64,000 nt of DNA from Pseudomonas sp. B21-028 (lineage in GTDB: Bacteria > Pseudomonadota > Gammaproteobacteria > Pseudomonadales > Pseudomonadaceae). Position 1 is the first letter of the stretch, and each line of letters begins with the position of its first letter. Shown one piece after another: positions 1-12,900 of the stretch. The stretch spans positions 2,790,001 to 2,854,000 of the forward strand of contig NZ_CP087184.1 in assembly GCF_024749045.1 (NCBI RefSeq), written 5' to 3'. The position numbers and the translations under genes were made by a program. A model generated the notes under the pieces. The model made no database searches and was not told where the DNA came from. It saw nothing but the letters and a program-made list of their open reading frames with translations.

Positions 1-1759
1 GCGTTCGGCGGGCGCGTTGACGTCCAGCGGTACATAGATCGCCGCGCACTTGAGTATCGCCAATTGGCTGATCACCAGCCCCAGGGAGCGCTCCAGCAGG
101 ATCGCCACCCGATCGCCCGGCTGTACGCCCAGGCCAATCAGATGATGGGCGAGACGATTGGCGCGTTGATTCAGCTCGCGATAAGTCACGGCCTGGTCAT
201 CGTCAATTGCGGCCACGGCGTCTGGCTGAGCCTCGGCTTGCGTTTCGAACAGGCCATGGACGGTCTTGTCGTGGGGGTAACGACGTTGTGTGACGTTGAA
301 GTTCACCAGCAGTTGTTGACGCTCGATATGAGGCAGAATCTCCAGCGCGTCGAGGGCAGTCTGTGGGGCCTGTTCCAGCGCGTCGGCCAGGCTGCTCAAT
401 GCTGTCTGCGTGTAGCCGCACACACGTTGAGCGCCAATGTGCTCTGCCACCAGAACACTCAGAGTAAAGCCGTCGCCCTGGTCGTTGATGTTCAGGGTCA
501 GCGGGTAGTTGGTGCGCTGGTCGCCATTGAGGGTTTCGATGCCGCGCCACGCCTGGAGGGCTTCGTTGGTTGCTACGCTGGCCCAACTGTGCCGGTAGTT
601 GAGCAAGGCACTGAACAACGGCGCAGGCGCAGCGACCCCGCTGCAGCGTTGGGCCAGGGCCAGTGAGGCATGTTCGTGACCCAGCAATGCCGTCAGTTGC
701 CTGTGCGTGGCCTGGACCCCAGCGCGAACGCCTTGGGTCGCCAGGTTGACGCGTAAGGGCAGGGTATTGATGAACATGCCGACGGCACGGTCGGCGCCTT
801 TGCCGCCCTGCATCCGCCCCATCAGTACCGTGCCAAACACGACGTCGTCCTTGCCGGTGACCTTGCTCAGCACCTGCGCCCAGGCCAAATGAAAGAGGCT
901 GGCGGTACTGACACCCAGTTCACGCGCCAACCTGCGCAAACGCTGGCTCAAACCCGGGTCCAGCGCCAGCATGGCTTCTTCGATACCTTGCCCGTCGCCC
1001 CGCACATCGTGCAGACCGAACGGCAGCGTCGGTTCATCGATGTCGGCCAGCATCTCGCTGAAAAAGGCAGCGTGCGCTTCAGCGCGCATCCCCAGACGTG
1101 CCTGCGCCACATAGTCGCGATACGGTACCGCCTCGCGCAGTTGCTGCGTGTTGCCCAGCAAGTAGGCCTGCATTTCGTGCTGTACCACCTCCAACGCCGT
1201 ATGGTCGAGGGCAATGTGGTGAAACAGCAGGATCGCCACCCAACGCTGATTGGCCACATCTTGCATAAATGCCAGGCGCATCAGCGGTGCCTGGGTGATG
1301 TCCAGGCGATAATGACGAGTATCGAAACGGGCGCGCAGCTGCTCGGCAATATCGTCCTGCGACGCCAGGGCAACCTCTTCCAGCACAAGCTGCGCTTCAC
1401 GCCAGACCACTTGTACCGGCCCATCCAGACCTTCCCAGAGAACAGCCGTGCGCAAAATGTCATGCCGGCCGATCACGCCTTGCAGAGCCTGCGCGAAGGC
1501 GTCGAGTCGCTGGCGGTCCTCGAAGGCGAACAGGGCCTGTTGCACATAGGGATCACGCTGCTGTGCAGCAAGATAGTGGTACAGAATGCCCTCCTGCAAC
1601 GGGGCCAGGGCGTAGATGTCCTGCACATTGCCGACACCGCCCGGCACGCTGGACACGATACGGTCGATGGCGTCCTGGTCCAGGTCCGCCAGTGGCAGCA
1701 TGTCCGGAGTGATGCGTTCGCAGTTCAGGGTAATCAGGTTGGCTGGTACCACGATTTCC
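1..1759 (-). other. NRPS module 13 (partial): C - A(start)
   Basis: C13 lacks the second His of the dual signature (HYLAAQQRD, codons 1573-1578) and has Arg instead of Gly before Asp. The HHIALDH core is intact. It may therefore condense without epimerising. A13 is cut by the window edge before any pocket residue, so its substrate cannot be read. Its visible part (ILKCAAIYVPLDVNAPAER) is clearly a different A-domain lineage from the previous twelve. Confidence 0.75.
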
Positions 1760-3388
1760 GTGCCACTGCCCACGGCTCCGGCCAGGGCGGCCAGGGTTGG
1801 CTGGCTGAACAGTACACGCACGTCGGCACTCAGGCCGATCTGGCGCATACGCTCGATCAATTTCACGGCCAGCAGCGAATGCCCACCCAGTTCGAAGAAA
1901 TGGTCATGACGACCTACTGAGTCGATACCCAATAAATCTTCCCAGATCCGAGCCAGGGCGATCTCGACGTCATGCTGCGGTGCTTCGTAAACGCGGCTGA
2001 CCGACGACGATTGACCCGGCGCGGGCAGGGCCTTGCGATCCAGCTTGCCATTAGGGGTCAGCGGTAGGGCGGCAAGCTGTACGTAGGCGGCCGGGATCAT
2101 GTATTCCGGCAGTTGCGCCTGTAAATGGACACGCAGGGTTTCGATGTCCGCGACCTCGCTTTCCACTGCTCGCGTGTAATAAGCCACCAGGCGTTTGTCA
2201 CCCGGTACGTCTTCGCGTGCCATGACGAGGGCTTCTTTCACCGTTTCGTGTTGGACGAGTCTGGCTTCGATTTCGCCCAGTTCGATCCGCAAGCCACGGA
2301 TCTTCACTTGGTCGTCGTTTCGTCCCAGGAACTCGATATTGCCATCGGGCAGGTAGCGGCCCAGGTCGCCGGTCTTGTACATCCGGGCTCCGGGGGCTTG
2401 GCTGAATGGATCGTCCAGGAAGCGCTCGGCGGTCAGTTGCGTCAGGTTCAAGTACCCCCGTGCGACTTGAACGCCAGCGATGTAAACCTCTCCCGCCACC
2501 CCCAAGGGGACCGGCTGTTGATAGGCATCGAGCAGGTAGAGACGGGTATTGGCGATCGGTTTGCCGATCGGCGTACTGTCTGGCGTGTCGGGGCCTGAGC
2601 AGTCCCATGCGGTGACATCGACGGCCGCTTCGGTCGGGCCGTACAGGTTGTGCAGCGCGGTGTCGGGCAATTGCGCCTTGAAACGGCGAACCAGATGGCC
2701 CGGCAACGCCTCACCGCTGCACAGCACGCGCCGCAGGTCAGCGAAGCCCTGGCTGTCGCCATGTTCCAGGAAGACCTCAAGCATCGAGGGCACGAAGTGC
2801 AGCAAGGTAATGCGTTGCTCGCGCATTACGTGAGCCAGGTAGGCCGGATCCTGATGGCCACCCGGTCGCGCCAGGTGCAACTGCGCACCGGCCAGCAGCG
2901 GCAGGAAAAACTCCCACACCGACACGTCGAAGCCATACGGGGTCTTTTGCAGGACCCGGTCGGTTTCGTTCACCGCGTAGTGGTTTTGCGCCCAAAGAAG
3001 GCGGTTGACCACGCCACGGTGTTCGTTCATCACGCCTTTCGGCAGGCCTGTCGAGCCGGAGGTGTAGAGCACGTAGGCCAAGTGGGTTGGCTCAAGGCCC
3101 AGGGTCGTGGGCCGTGGGTTGCCGGTTGGATAGTGCGCCCGTTGGGCATCGTGGTTGTCGAGCAGCAGCACCGGCAAATGCGATGGTGCCACGAAGTCGA
3201 GCAGTACCTGCGCCGTGAGCAGGGCCACGGGAGCACTGTCATCGAGCATGTAGTACTGACGGGAAGCGGGCAGGTCTGGATCGATGGGCATATAAGCGCC
3301 GCCGGCCTTCAGGATGGCCAGCAGTGCGACAACCATGTCCGTGCTGCGGTGCAGACGCACGGCCACCCGATCATCCGGGCCGATGCCC
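1..3388 (-). CDS. NRPS, fourth segment: most of module 12 A domain, T12, C13, start of A13 (3'-partial, frameshifted 5')
   Basis: This is the continuation of the giant NRPS after a one-base deletion at about 3387. The frame is open from there to the first base of the window, with no start of its own and no stop in view. It encodes most of a Ser-type A domain (first core motifs lie upstream in the other frame), a carrier domain with LGGHSLL near 1880, and a complete condensation domain (about 1640 to 310) with second-motif HHIALDH near 1230. It then starts a new A domain that reads to ILKCAAIYVPLDVNAPAER at the window edge. The first C13 motif reads HYLAAQQRD instead of the HHLAAERGD seen in sister domains. 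The frame is assigned by alignment to the near-identical module 6. The termination domain lies outside the window. Confidence 0.9.
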
Positions 3389-3916
3389 GTTCAATCAACT
3401 GGTGCGCCAGCTGGTTGGCTTTATGGTTCAGTTCGGCGTAAGTGAGCACCTTGCCGTTGTGATCGCTGACGGCACAGGCGTCAGGTTGGCGTTCTGCCTG
3501 TTGCTCGAAGAGTGTGTGGATGAGTGCTTCTTGAGGGTATAAGCGCTCGGTGGCGTTGAAGTCGACAATCAGCTGATTGCGCTCCTGCTCCGGCAGGATC
3601 GGCAGGCTGTGCAAAGGCGCCAGGGGTGAATGCTCAAGGGCTTCCACCAGGCTGGTCAGTGCCGTCTGCATGTAGGCGCAGACGCGTTGCGCGTCGATGT
3701 CGACCACGGCTTGGACGTTGAGCATGAAGTCCTCGCCCAGGTCGTCCACGTTCAACATCAACGGGTAATTGCTGCGCTCCTCTCCGCCCAGGGTTTGAAT
3801 GCCGGTCCATGCGGCATTGGCTTCCGGGTTCGAGGCTTCGCCGCCACTGTGTCGGTAGTTGAGCAAGACGCTGAACAGCGGCAGTTCGCCAGATACGCCG
3901 CTGCAACGTTGAGCCA
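2278..3916 (-). repeat. Near-identical Ser-module block, copy in C12/A12
   Basis: About 1.64 kb matching 21693-23332. It spans the C-lobe of the C domain, the linker and the Ser-selective A core. It contains frameshift site 1. Confidence 0.85.
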
Positions 3917-6900
3917 GTACCAGGGACGCATGTTCATGTCCGAGCAGCGCGGTCAGGCGGGCGTGGGTTTTCTGCACGCCGTTGCGGACACCTTGGCTGC
4001 CCAGGTCGACCCGCAGCGGCAGGGTATTGATGAACATGCCCAAGGCACGGTCGGCACCGTCACCGCCTTGCATGCGCCCCATCAACACGGTGCCGAAGAC
4101 AACGGTATCCTGGCCGGTGACCTTGCCCAGCACCTGGGCCCAGGCCAGGTGGCAGAGGCTGGCTGCACTGACCCCCAGGCTGCGAGCCTGATAGCGCAGA
4201 CGTCGGGCCAGTTCGGTATCGACGTGCTGGTGCACCTCGTCGATCTCACCGCCATCGCCCTGTACATCGTGCAGGTCGAAGGGCAGGGTGGGCTCGTCGA
4301 TGTCGCCGAGCATGTCGCGGAAGAAGGCTTCATGGTCTTCGCGGCTGACGCCCAGGCGGGCTTGGGCCACGTAGTTGCGGTACGGCACCGAGGCCGGCAG
4401 CTCCTTGCCTTTGCCCGACATAAGGGCCCGCATGTCGTCACGCATCACTTGCAGGGCCGTGTGGTCGAGCACCAGGTGATGACACAGCAGCAGCGAGACG
4501 ATGCGCCGGTGGGGGGCATCGTAGGCGCTGATCAGCCGCATCAACGGTGCTTGGGTCAGGTCCAGTCGAGAGTGCCGAGGGTCATGGCGTTGCTGCAATT
4601 GCAGGGAAATATCGCCCTGCATCGGGTCAAGGTCGAGGGTTTCCATGCTCAGGGCGGCTTGGTGCCAAACCACCTGAACAGGTTCCTCCAGACCCTCCCA
4701 GAGCAAGGCGGTGCGAAGAATGTCATGGCGCTGGATCAACTGTTGCAGCGCCTGGCTGAAAGCCTCCAGACAGGCTTGATCCTGCAAGGCAAACACCGAT
4801 TTCAGGACATAGGGGTCGCCCCGCTCAGCGGCAAGGTGGTGATAAAGAATACCCTCCTGCAGTGGCGCCAAGGCGTAGATATCCTGCACGTTGGCCACGC
4901 CGCCCGGCACCTTGGACACGATACGGTCGATGGCGTCCTGGTCCAGGTCCGCCAGCGGCAGCATGTCCGGGGTGATGCGTTCACAGTGCTCGGGGATCAG
5001 GTTGGTCGGTACCACGATCTCACTTCCACTGCCCACGGCCGCGGCCAGGGCCGCCAGGGTTGGTTGGCTGAACAGCACGCGCACATCGGCACTCAGGCCG
5101 ACCTGGCGCATGCGTTCGATCAGGGTGACCGCCAGCAATGAGTGGCCGCCCAGTTCGAAGAAATGGTCATGACGACCCACCTGGTCGATGTCCAACAACT
5201 CCTGCCAGATCCTGGCAATGGCGATCTCGACCTCACCTTGAGGTGCCTCGTATTCGCGGCTGATCACCGACGACAGGTCCGGCACCGGCAGGGCCTTGCG
5301 GTCAAGTTTGCCGTTGGGGGTCAGAGGCAGTTCGTCGAGGTATACGTAGGCCACGGGGACCATGTATTCCGGTAGCTGCCCCTGCAGATGAATGCGCAGA
5401 GCCTCGATGTCCACCGCTTCTGACTGGGTGAAATAGGCGACCAGGCGTTTGTCGCCCGGTACATCCTCACGAGCCAGCACCACCGCTTCGTTCACCGCCT
5501 CGTGTTGGGCGAGCTTGACTTCGATCTCTCCCAGCTCGATGCGGAAACCGCGGATCTTCACCTGATCGTCGTTACGGCCGAGGTATTCGATGTTGCCGTC
5601 CGGCAGGTAGCGGCCGAGGTCGCCGGTCTTGTACATCCGGGCGTTTGCAGCGCTACTGAACGGATCCTTGAGGAAACGCTCTGCGGTCAGATCATCACGA
5701 TTGAGATAACCGCGAGCGACCCCGGCGCCACCGATGTAGATTTCCCCTGGAACACCCAATGGCACGGGTTGTTTATGTTCATCCAGCAAATAGAACTGGG
5801 TGTTCGCCACCGGCTTACCGATGTGTGCGGCAAACCCGTCCTCGCGAGCCATGGACACCCAACTGGAATAGGTCGTGGTTTCCGAAGGCCCATAGAGATT
5901 GCATAGGCGCTTGACCGAAGTCTGTTCGAACAGCGTTTCCACCAGACTGCGCTTGAGCGCTTCACCGGCCACGTTCACCGTATCGACGCCATCACCCAGC
6001 CCACCGGACTCCAGCAGAGCCTTGAGCGCTGACGGCACGGTGTTGATCAAGGTGATGTCGTGCTCACCGTGTTGCAGTTCCAGTACATTAGTGACCACTT
6101 CAATGCTGCCGCCCGACGTCAGCGGTGCGAAGCATTCGTACACGGCCAAGTCGAAGTTCAGCGAGGTCGAGAACAGGGTTTTCGCCAGCACCGATGAATC
6201 GAACGATTGATGCGCCCAAATCAGGAAGTTCACCGTGTTGCGGTGTTCGATCATCACGCCTTTCGGCAGGCCGGTCGAACCGGAGGTGTAGATCACGTAG
6301 GCCAGGTGCGACGAGGTCAGGTCTGGAATCAGCGGGTTGACGACGGATTGATCCTGCAACGACTGACTGTCCAGATCGATCAACGGCACCGAAACGCCTG
6401 CCAGCAAGCCCAATGTTGTGCCTTGTGCCAGGACCGCAGTTGGAGCGCTGTCCTGCAGCATGTAGGCAATTCGTTCTGCAGGGTAAACCGGATCCAACGG
6501 CACATAGGCGCCGCCGGCTTTCAGGATCGCGAGCAGACCGACGATCATTTCAGGTCCGCGTTCGACACAGATCGCCACGCGGGCATCCGGCCCGACCCCG
6601 CAGTCACGCAAGTGATGCGCCAACTGGTTAGCGCGGCGGTTCAGCTCGCGGTAGCTCAGGCGTGCGTCGTCATGCACCACCGCGACGGCTTCCGGCGTGC
6701 GTTCGACCTGCGCTTCGAACAACCCATGGAGGGTCTGTTCCTGCGGGTAATCCAGTGCGGTGGCATTGAAGTCGACAATCAGCTGATTGCGCTCCTGCTC
6801 CGGCAGGATCGACAGGCTGTGCAAAGGCACTCGGGATGAGTGCTCAAGTGCTTCCACCAGGTTTTCCAGCGCCGTCTGCAGGTAGATGCAGACCCGATGC

Positions 6901-9900
6901 GCCTCCACCTGCCCGGCGACCAGAACGGTGAGCTTGAAGCCGTCACCCAAGTCATCGACGTTCAGGGTCAAGGGGTAGTTGGTGCGTTCTGTCCCGCCCA
7001 GCACGTCAATACCGTGCCAGGGATCGGGCACTTCAGCCGATGCGGTACCAGCCGTGCTGTGCCGGTAGTTAAGCAAGGCGCTGAACAACGGTGTCGAGGT
7101 CGCTACTCTACTGCAGCGCTGGGCCAGTGCCAGAGAAGCATGTTCATGCTCCAGCAAGGCGGTCAACCGTGCATGGGTCAACTTGACCCCGGCGTGAGCA
7201 CCTTGATCAACCAGGTCGACCCGCAACGGCAGAGTGTTGATGAACATGCCCAGCGCGCGGTCGGCGCCGTCACCGCCTTGCAGGCGACCCATCAACACGG
7301 TGCCGAACACCACGTCATCCTTGCCGGACACCTGGGCCAGGACCTGTGCCCATGCCAAGTGATAAAGACTGGCGGCGCTGACGCCCAGTTGTCGGGCCTG
7401 CAAACGTAACCGGCGGTTCAGGTCATGGGCAATGACCTGTTCCGCTTCTTCGATGTGCGTCCCGTCACCTTGTACATCGTGCAAGCCGAACGGTAGCGTC
7501 GGCTCGTCAACATCACCCAGCATGTCGGTGAAAAATGCCTCGTGCTTTTCCCGGCTGGCACCCAGGCGGACCTGCGCCACGTAGTTGCGATACGGCACTG
7601 CCGGCGTCAACTGATCGTTGCGCCCCATCAGGTGTGCCTGCATCTCGTGCCGCACCACATCAAGGGCGGTATGGTCCAGCGCCATGTGATGGAATGACAG
7701 TACCGCCACCAGACGCCGATTGAGGACGTCCTGTGCGTAAGCCAGGCGCATCAATGGGGCTTGAGTCACGTCGAGGCGATGGTGACACGGGTCGAAACGC
7801 TGCATCAGTTGCTCGGTGATGGCGCCGGCCGCAGGGTCCAGATGAACCTCTTCAAGGTGCAGCGCGGCATGGCGCCAGACTACTTGTACAGGTTCACTCA
7901 GGCTTTCCCAGAGCACGGCGGTCCTGAGGATGTCATGCCGATCGATCACACTTTGCAGTGCGTCGGTAAACGCCCCCAGGCGCTGGTAATCCTCTATCCG
8001 GAACTGTGCCTGCAACACGTAGGGATCTCCCTGCTGTGCCGAAATGTGGTGATAGAGGATGCCTTGTTGCAACGGGGCCAGTGCATAGATGTCCTGCACG
8101 TTAGCGACACCGCCCGGCACGCTGGCCACGATACGGTCGATGGCGTCCTGGACCAGGTCCACCAGCGGCAGCATGTCCGGGGTGATGCGTTCACAGTGCT
8201 CGGAGATCAGGTTGGCCGGCACCACGATCTCGGTGCCGCCGCCCACGGCAGCGGCCAGGGTCGCGAGGGTTGGCTGGCTGAACAACACGCGCACGTCGGC
8301 ACTCATGTTTTGTTGGCGCATGCGCTCGATCAGGGTGACAGCCAGCAATGAGTGACCGCCCAGTTCGAAGAAATGGTCATGACGACCCACCTGCTCAACA
8401 CCCAGTAGCTCCTGCCAGATCCGGGCGATGGCGATCTCGACCTCACCTTGAGGTGCCGCGTAGTTGCGGCGGCTCACCGACGATAGGTCCGGTGCCGGCA
8501 GGGCCTTGCGATCCAGCTTGCTGTTAGGCGTCAGCGGCAGGGCGTCGAGCTGTACGTAGGCGGCCGGGACCATGTACTCCGGCAATTGCGCTAGCAGATG
8601 ATTGCGCAGGGTTTCGATGCCCACCGCTTCCGATTGAGTGAAATAGGCCACCAGACGCTTGTCGCCCGGTACGTCTTCACGGGCCATCACCACCGCTTCC
8701 TTCACGGCCTCGTGTTGGGCGAGCTTGGCTTCGATCTCGCCCAGCTCGATACGGAAGCCACGGATCTTCACCTGATCGTCGTTTCGTCCCAGGAACTCGA
8801 TGTTGCCATCAGCCAGCCAGCGGCCCAGGTCGCCGGTCTTGTACATCCGGGCCCCCGGAGCCTGGCTGAATGGATCATCCAGAAAACGCTCGGCGGTCAG
8901 GTCGTCACGGTTCAGGTAACCCCGCGCCACGCCGGCACCGCCGATATGGATTTCTCCCGGAACACCCAGCGGCACCGGTTGCTTGTGCGCATCCAGCAGA
9001 TAGAACCGGGTATTCGCGACAGGCTTGCCGATGTGCGCGACGAAACCGTCTTTACGGTCCATGGAGACCCAGCTTGAATACGTCGTGGTTTCCGAAGGGC
9101 CGTAGAGGTTGCACAGGCGCTTGACGCTGGTCTGCTCGAACAGACGTTCCACCAGGTTGCGCTTGAGCGCTTCACCGGCGACGTTGACCGTGTGCACGTT
9201 TTCATTCAGACCACCGGACTCCAGCAGCGCCTGGAGCGCCGACGGCACGGTATTGATCAGCGTGACATCGTGGTCTTTTTGCTGAAGCTCCAGCACATTG
9301 GTGACCACTTCGATACTGCCGCCAGAGGTCAGTGGCGCGAAGCATTCGTAGACCGCCAGATCGAAGTTCAGCGAGGTGGAGAACAGGGTTCTTGCCAGCA
9401 CCGTCGAATCGAACGATTGATGGGCCCAGGTCAGGAAGTTCACGGTGTTGCGGTGTTCGATCATCACGCCTTTAGGCAATCCGGTGGAACCGGAGGTGTA
9501 GATCACGTAGGCCAGGTGGGCCGAAGTCAGGTCCGGCACCCGCGGATTGTCGACGGATTGACCTTGCAGCGGCTGACTGTCCAGATCGATCAGCGGCACC
9601 GAGACGCCTGCCAGCAAGCCCAATGTCGCGCCTTGCGCCAGGACCGCAGCCGGTGCGCTGTCCCGCAGCATGTAGGCAATCCGATCTGCAGGGTAAGCTG
9701 GATCCAACGGCACATAGGCGCCGCCGGCTTTCAGGATCGCGAGCAGACCGACGATCATTTCAGGCCCGCGTTCGACGCAGATCGCCACACAAGAATCCGG
9801 CCCGACCCCGTTGCCACGCAAGTGATGCGCCAACTGGTTAGCGCGCTGGTTCAGCTCGCGGTAGCTCAGGCTGACGTCGTCATGCACCACCGCGACGGCT

Positions 9901-12900
9901 TCAGGCGTGCGTTCGACCTGCGCTTGGAACAACCCATGGAGGGTCTGTTCCTGCGGGTAATCCAGTGCGGTGGCGTTGAATTCCACCAGCAGCTTGTGCA
10001 TTTCCTGCTGTGGCAGGATTGGCAAGGTGTTGAGCGCGGATGACGGTGCATCTTCCAGGGCCTTGATCAGGCTCTCGATTGCGGCGTGCATGTAGCCGCA
10101 GACGCGTCCGGCATCGATACCGTGGACCGCTTGCACGGTGATGCCGAACCCTTCGCCCAGGTCGTCCAGAGACAAGGTCAACGGATAGTTGGTGCGTTCT
10201 TCGGCGTGCACCGTTTCGATCCCGCGCCACGCTTCAAGGGTTTCGGCGGAGACCGATCCCACGGCGCTATGGCGATAGTTGAGCAATGCGCTGAACAGGG
10301 GCGTCGGTGCGGGCACGCTGCTGCAACGTTGGGCCAGTGCCAGTGACGCATGCTCATGCCCCAGCAAGGCGGTCAGCCGCGCATGAGTCAGGCTGACCCC
10401 CGAGCGTACATCGTGAGGTCCCAGGTTGACCCGCAGCGGCAAGGTGTTGATGAACATGCCCAAGGCACGGTCAGCACCTTCGCCGCCATTCATGCGGCCC
10501 ATCAGTACGGTGCCGAAGACCACATCATCCTTGCCGGTGACCTTGCCCAGCACCTGGGCCCAGGCCAGATGATGCAGGCTGGCTGCGCTGACGCCCAACA
10601 GTCGGGCCTGGGTCCGCAAGCGCTTGCTCAGGGACGCATCCAGCGGCAGATGAACCTCTTCAACACCGCTGCCGTTGCCCTGCACATCGTGCAGGTCGAA
10701 GGGCAGGGTGGGCTCGTCGATGTCGCCAAGCATGGCGCGGAAGAAGGCTTCGTGCTCTGCGTCACTGCCTCCCAAACGTGCCTGGGCCACGTAGTTGCGA
10801 TACGGCATGGGAACGGCCAGACCGTCGGTTTCGCCGAGCAAGTGTGCCTGCATATCGTGCCGAACCACTTCCATGGCGGTATGGTCCAGTGCCATGTGAT
10901 GGAACAGCAGCGTGGCTACCAGGCATTGGTTGAGCACGTCTTGTGCGTAGACCAGGCGCATCAGCGGAGCCTGACCCAGGTCGAGGCGATAATGACGCGG
11001 ATCAAACTGCTGCTGCAGTTGTTCTGCGATCGCACCTGAGGCCGGGTCGAGCATGACTTCTTCAAGGTGCAACGCTGCCTTGCGCATCACCACCTGCGCC
11101 GGTTCGCTCAGACCTTCCCAGAACAAGGCAGTCCTGAGGATGTCATGGCGGTCGATCACACTTTGCAGCGCGGTCACGAAGGCGTCCAGGCGCTCTGGAC
11201 CGGCGATGTTGAATTGCGCCTGGAGCACGTAGGGGTCGCCTTCGTGCGCCGAGATGTGGTGGTACAAGATGCCTTGCTGCAACGGTGCCAGGGCGTAGAT
11301 GTCCTGCACGTTGGACACGCCGCCCGGCACCTTGGACACGATACGGTCGATGGCGTCCTGGTCCAGGTCCGCCAGCGGCAGCATGTCCGGGGTAATGCGT
11401 GCGCAATGCTCGGGAATCAGGTTGGCCGGAACCTTGATCTCACTTCCACTGCCCACGGCCGCGGCCAGGGCCGCCAGGGTTGGTTGGCTGAACAGCACGC
11501 GCACGTCGGCACTCAGGCCGATCTGGCGCATACGCTCGATCAACTTCACGGCCAGCAGCGAGTGACCGCCCAGTTCGAAGAAATGGTCATGGCGGCCAAC
11601 CTGTTGCAGTCCCAACAGGTCTTGCCAGATCTCGGCGATGGCCTGTTCGGTGCTACCTTGGGGCGCTTGGTATTCGCGACTGATCAAGGCTGACTGGTCG
11701 GGGGCCGGCAACGCTTTGCGGTCCAGCTTGCCGTTAGGCGTCAGTGGTAGAGCGTCAAGCTGTACGTAAGCGGCGGGCACCATGTAACTGGGCATCCGGG
11801 CCAGCAAATGTTCGCGCAGTTCGTCGAGGCTGACTTCGGTATCTGCGGTGAAATAGGCCACCAGACGCTTGTCACCCGGTACGTCTTCACGGGCCATCAC
11901 TGCCGCGTCTTCTACTGCCTCGTGTCGGGCGAGTTCGGCTTCGATCTCTCCCAGTTCGATGCGGAAGCCACGGATCTTGACCTGATCGTCATTACGCCCC
12001 CGATATTCGAGGCTGCCATCGGCAGACCAGCGCGTCAGGTCGCCGGTTCGGTACAGCCGTGCACTCTTGTTGTCGCTGAACGGGTCAGCAATGAAGCGTT
12101 CTTCATTCAGTTCGGGGCGATTCAAATACCCCCGCGCCACGCCTGCACCCCCGACATACAACTCACCGACCACGCCCATGGGCACAGGCTGGCGTTGGGC
12201 GTCCAGCACATAGGTCTGCAAATCCGGGATGCGCACACCGATGGGGCTGACACCCGTCTGCTGCGCATCCTCGACCTGTAAGGGGTAATAGGTCACGTGC
12301 ACCGTGGTTTCGGTAATGCCATACATGTTCACCAGTTGCGTGCCGGCGTTGGCCGGCTTTGCGTACCACGGCTTGAGCATCCCTGGGTCCAGGGCTTCGC
12401 CGCCGAAAATCACCTGACGCAGCGAATGCACCTGCTGGCTCTCGCCTTGCGCGGCGATCAACTGGCGAAACGCACTTGGGGTCTGATTGAGCACCGTAAC
12501 ACCGGCATCGCAGATCAGGGCATAGCAAGCCTGTGGCGAACGGGTGACTGGCTGCGGCACGATCAACAACTGTCCGCCATGGACCAGAGCACCCCAGATT
12601 TCCCAGACCGAGAAGTCGAAGGCAAAGGAATGGAACAATGCCCAGACATCGGTCGGGTTGAAATCGAACCACGCCTGGGTGGCTGAAAACAGGCGTGCCA
12701 CGTTACGGTGTTCGACTTGCACGCCCTTGGGCAGGCCGGTGGAACCGGAGGTGTAGATCACGTAGGCCAGGTGCGCCGGGGTCAGCTCCGGCAGCTGTGG
12801 ATTGAGGACGGGATAGTGCTGCAGCATCGCGTCGTCGAGGTTGATGATTGGTACCGCATCGGTGATCAGCACCTTCCGCGTGGCTTCTTGAACTAACACG

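Larger units (their letters stand above)
1760..5020 (-). other. NRPS module 12: dual C/E - A(Ser) - T, frameshift in A12
   Basis: C12 is AERGD type. The A domain starts as NATERLYPQEALIHTLFEQQ and is broken after QLIER by a missing C at about 3387; the other frame then gives the Ser pocket D-V-W-H-L-S-L-V-D-K, as in module 6. T12 lies near 1880. Confidence 0.83.

Noticed and set aside
3309..3400. Programmed ribosomal frameshift
   Set aside because: There is no slippery heptamer or downstream structure, and the duplicate module is in frame at the same place; a base loss explains it more simply.
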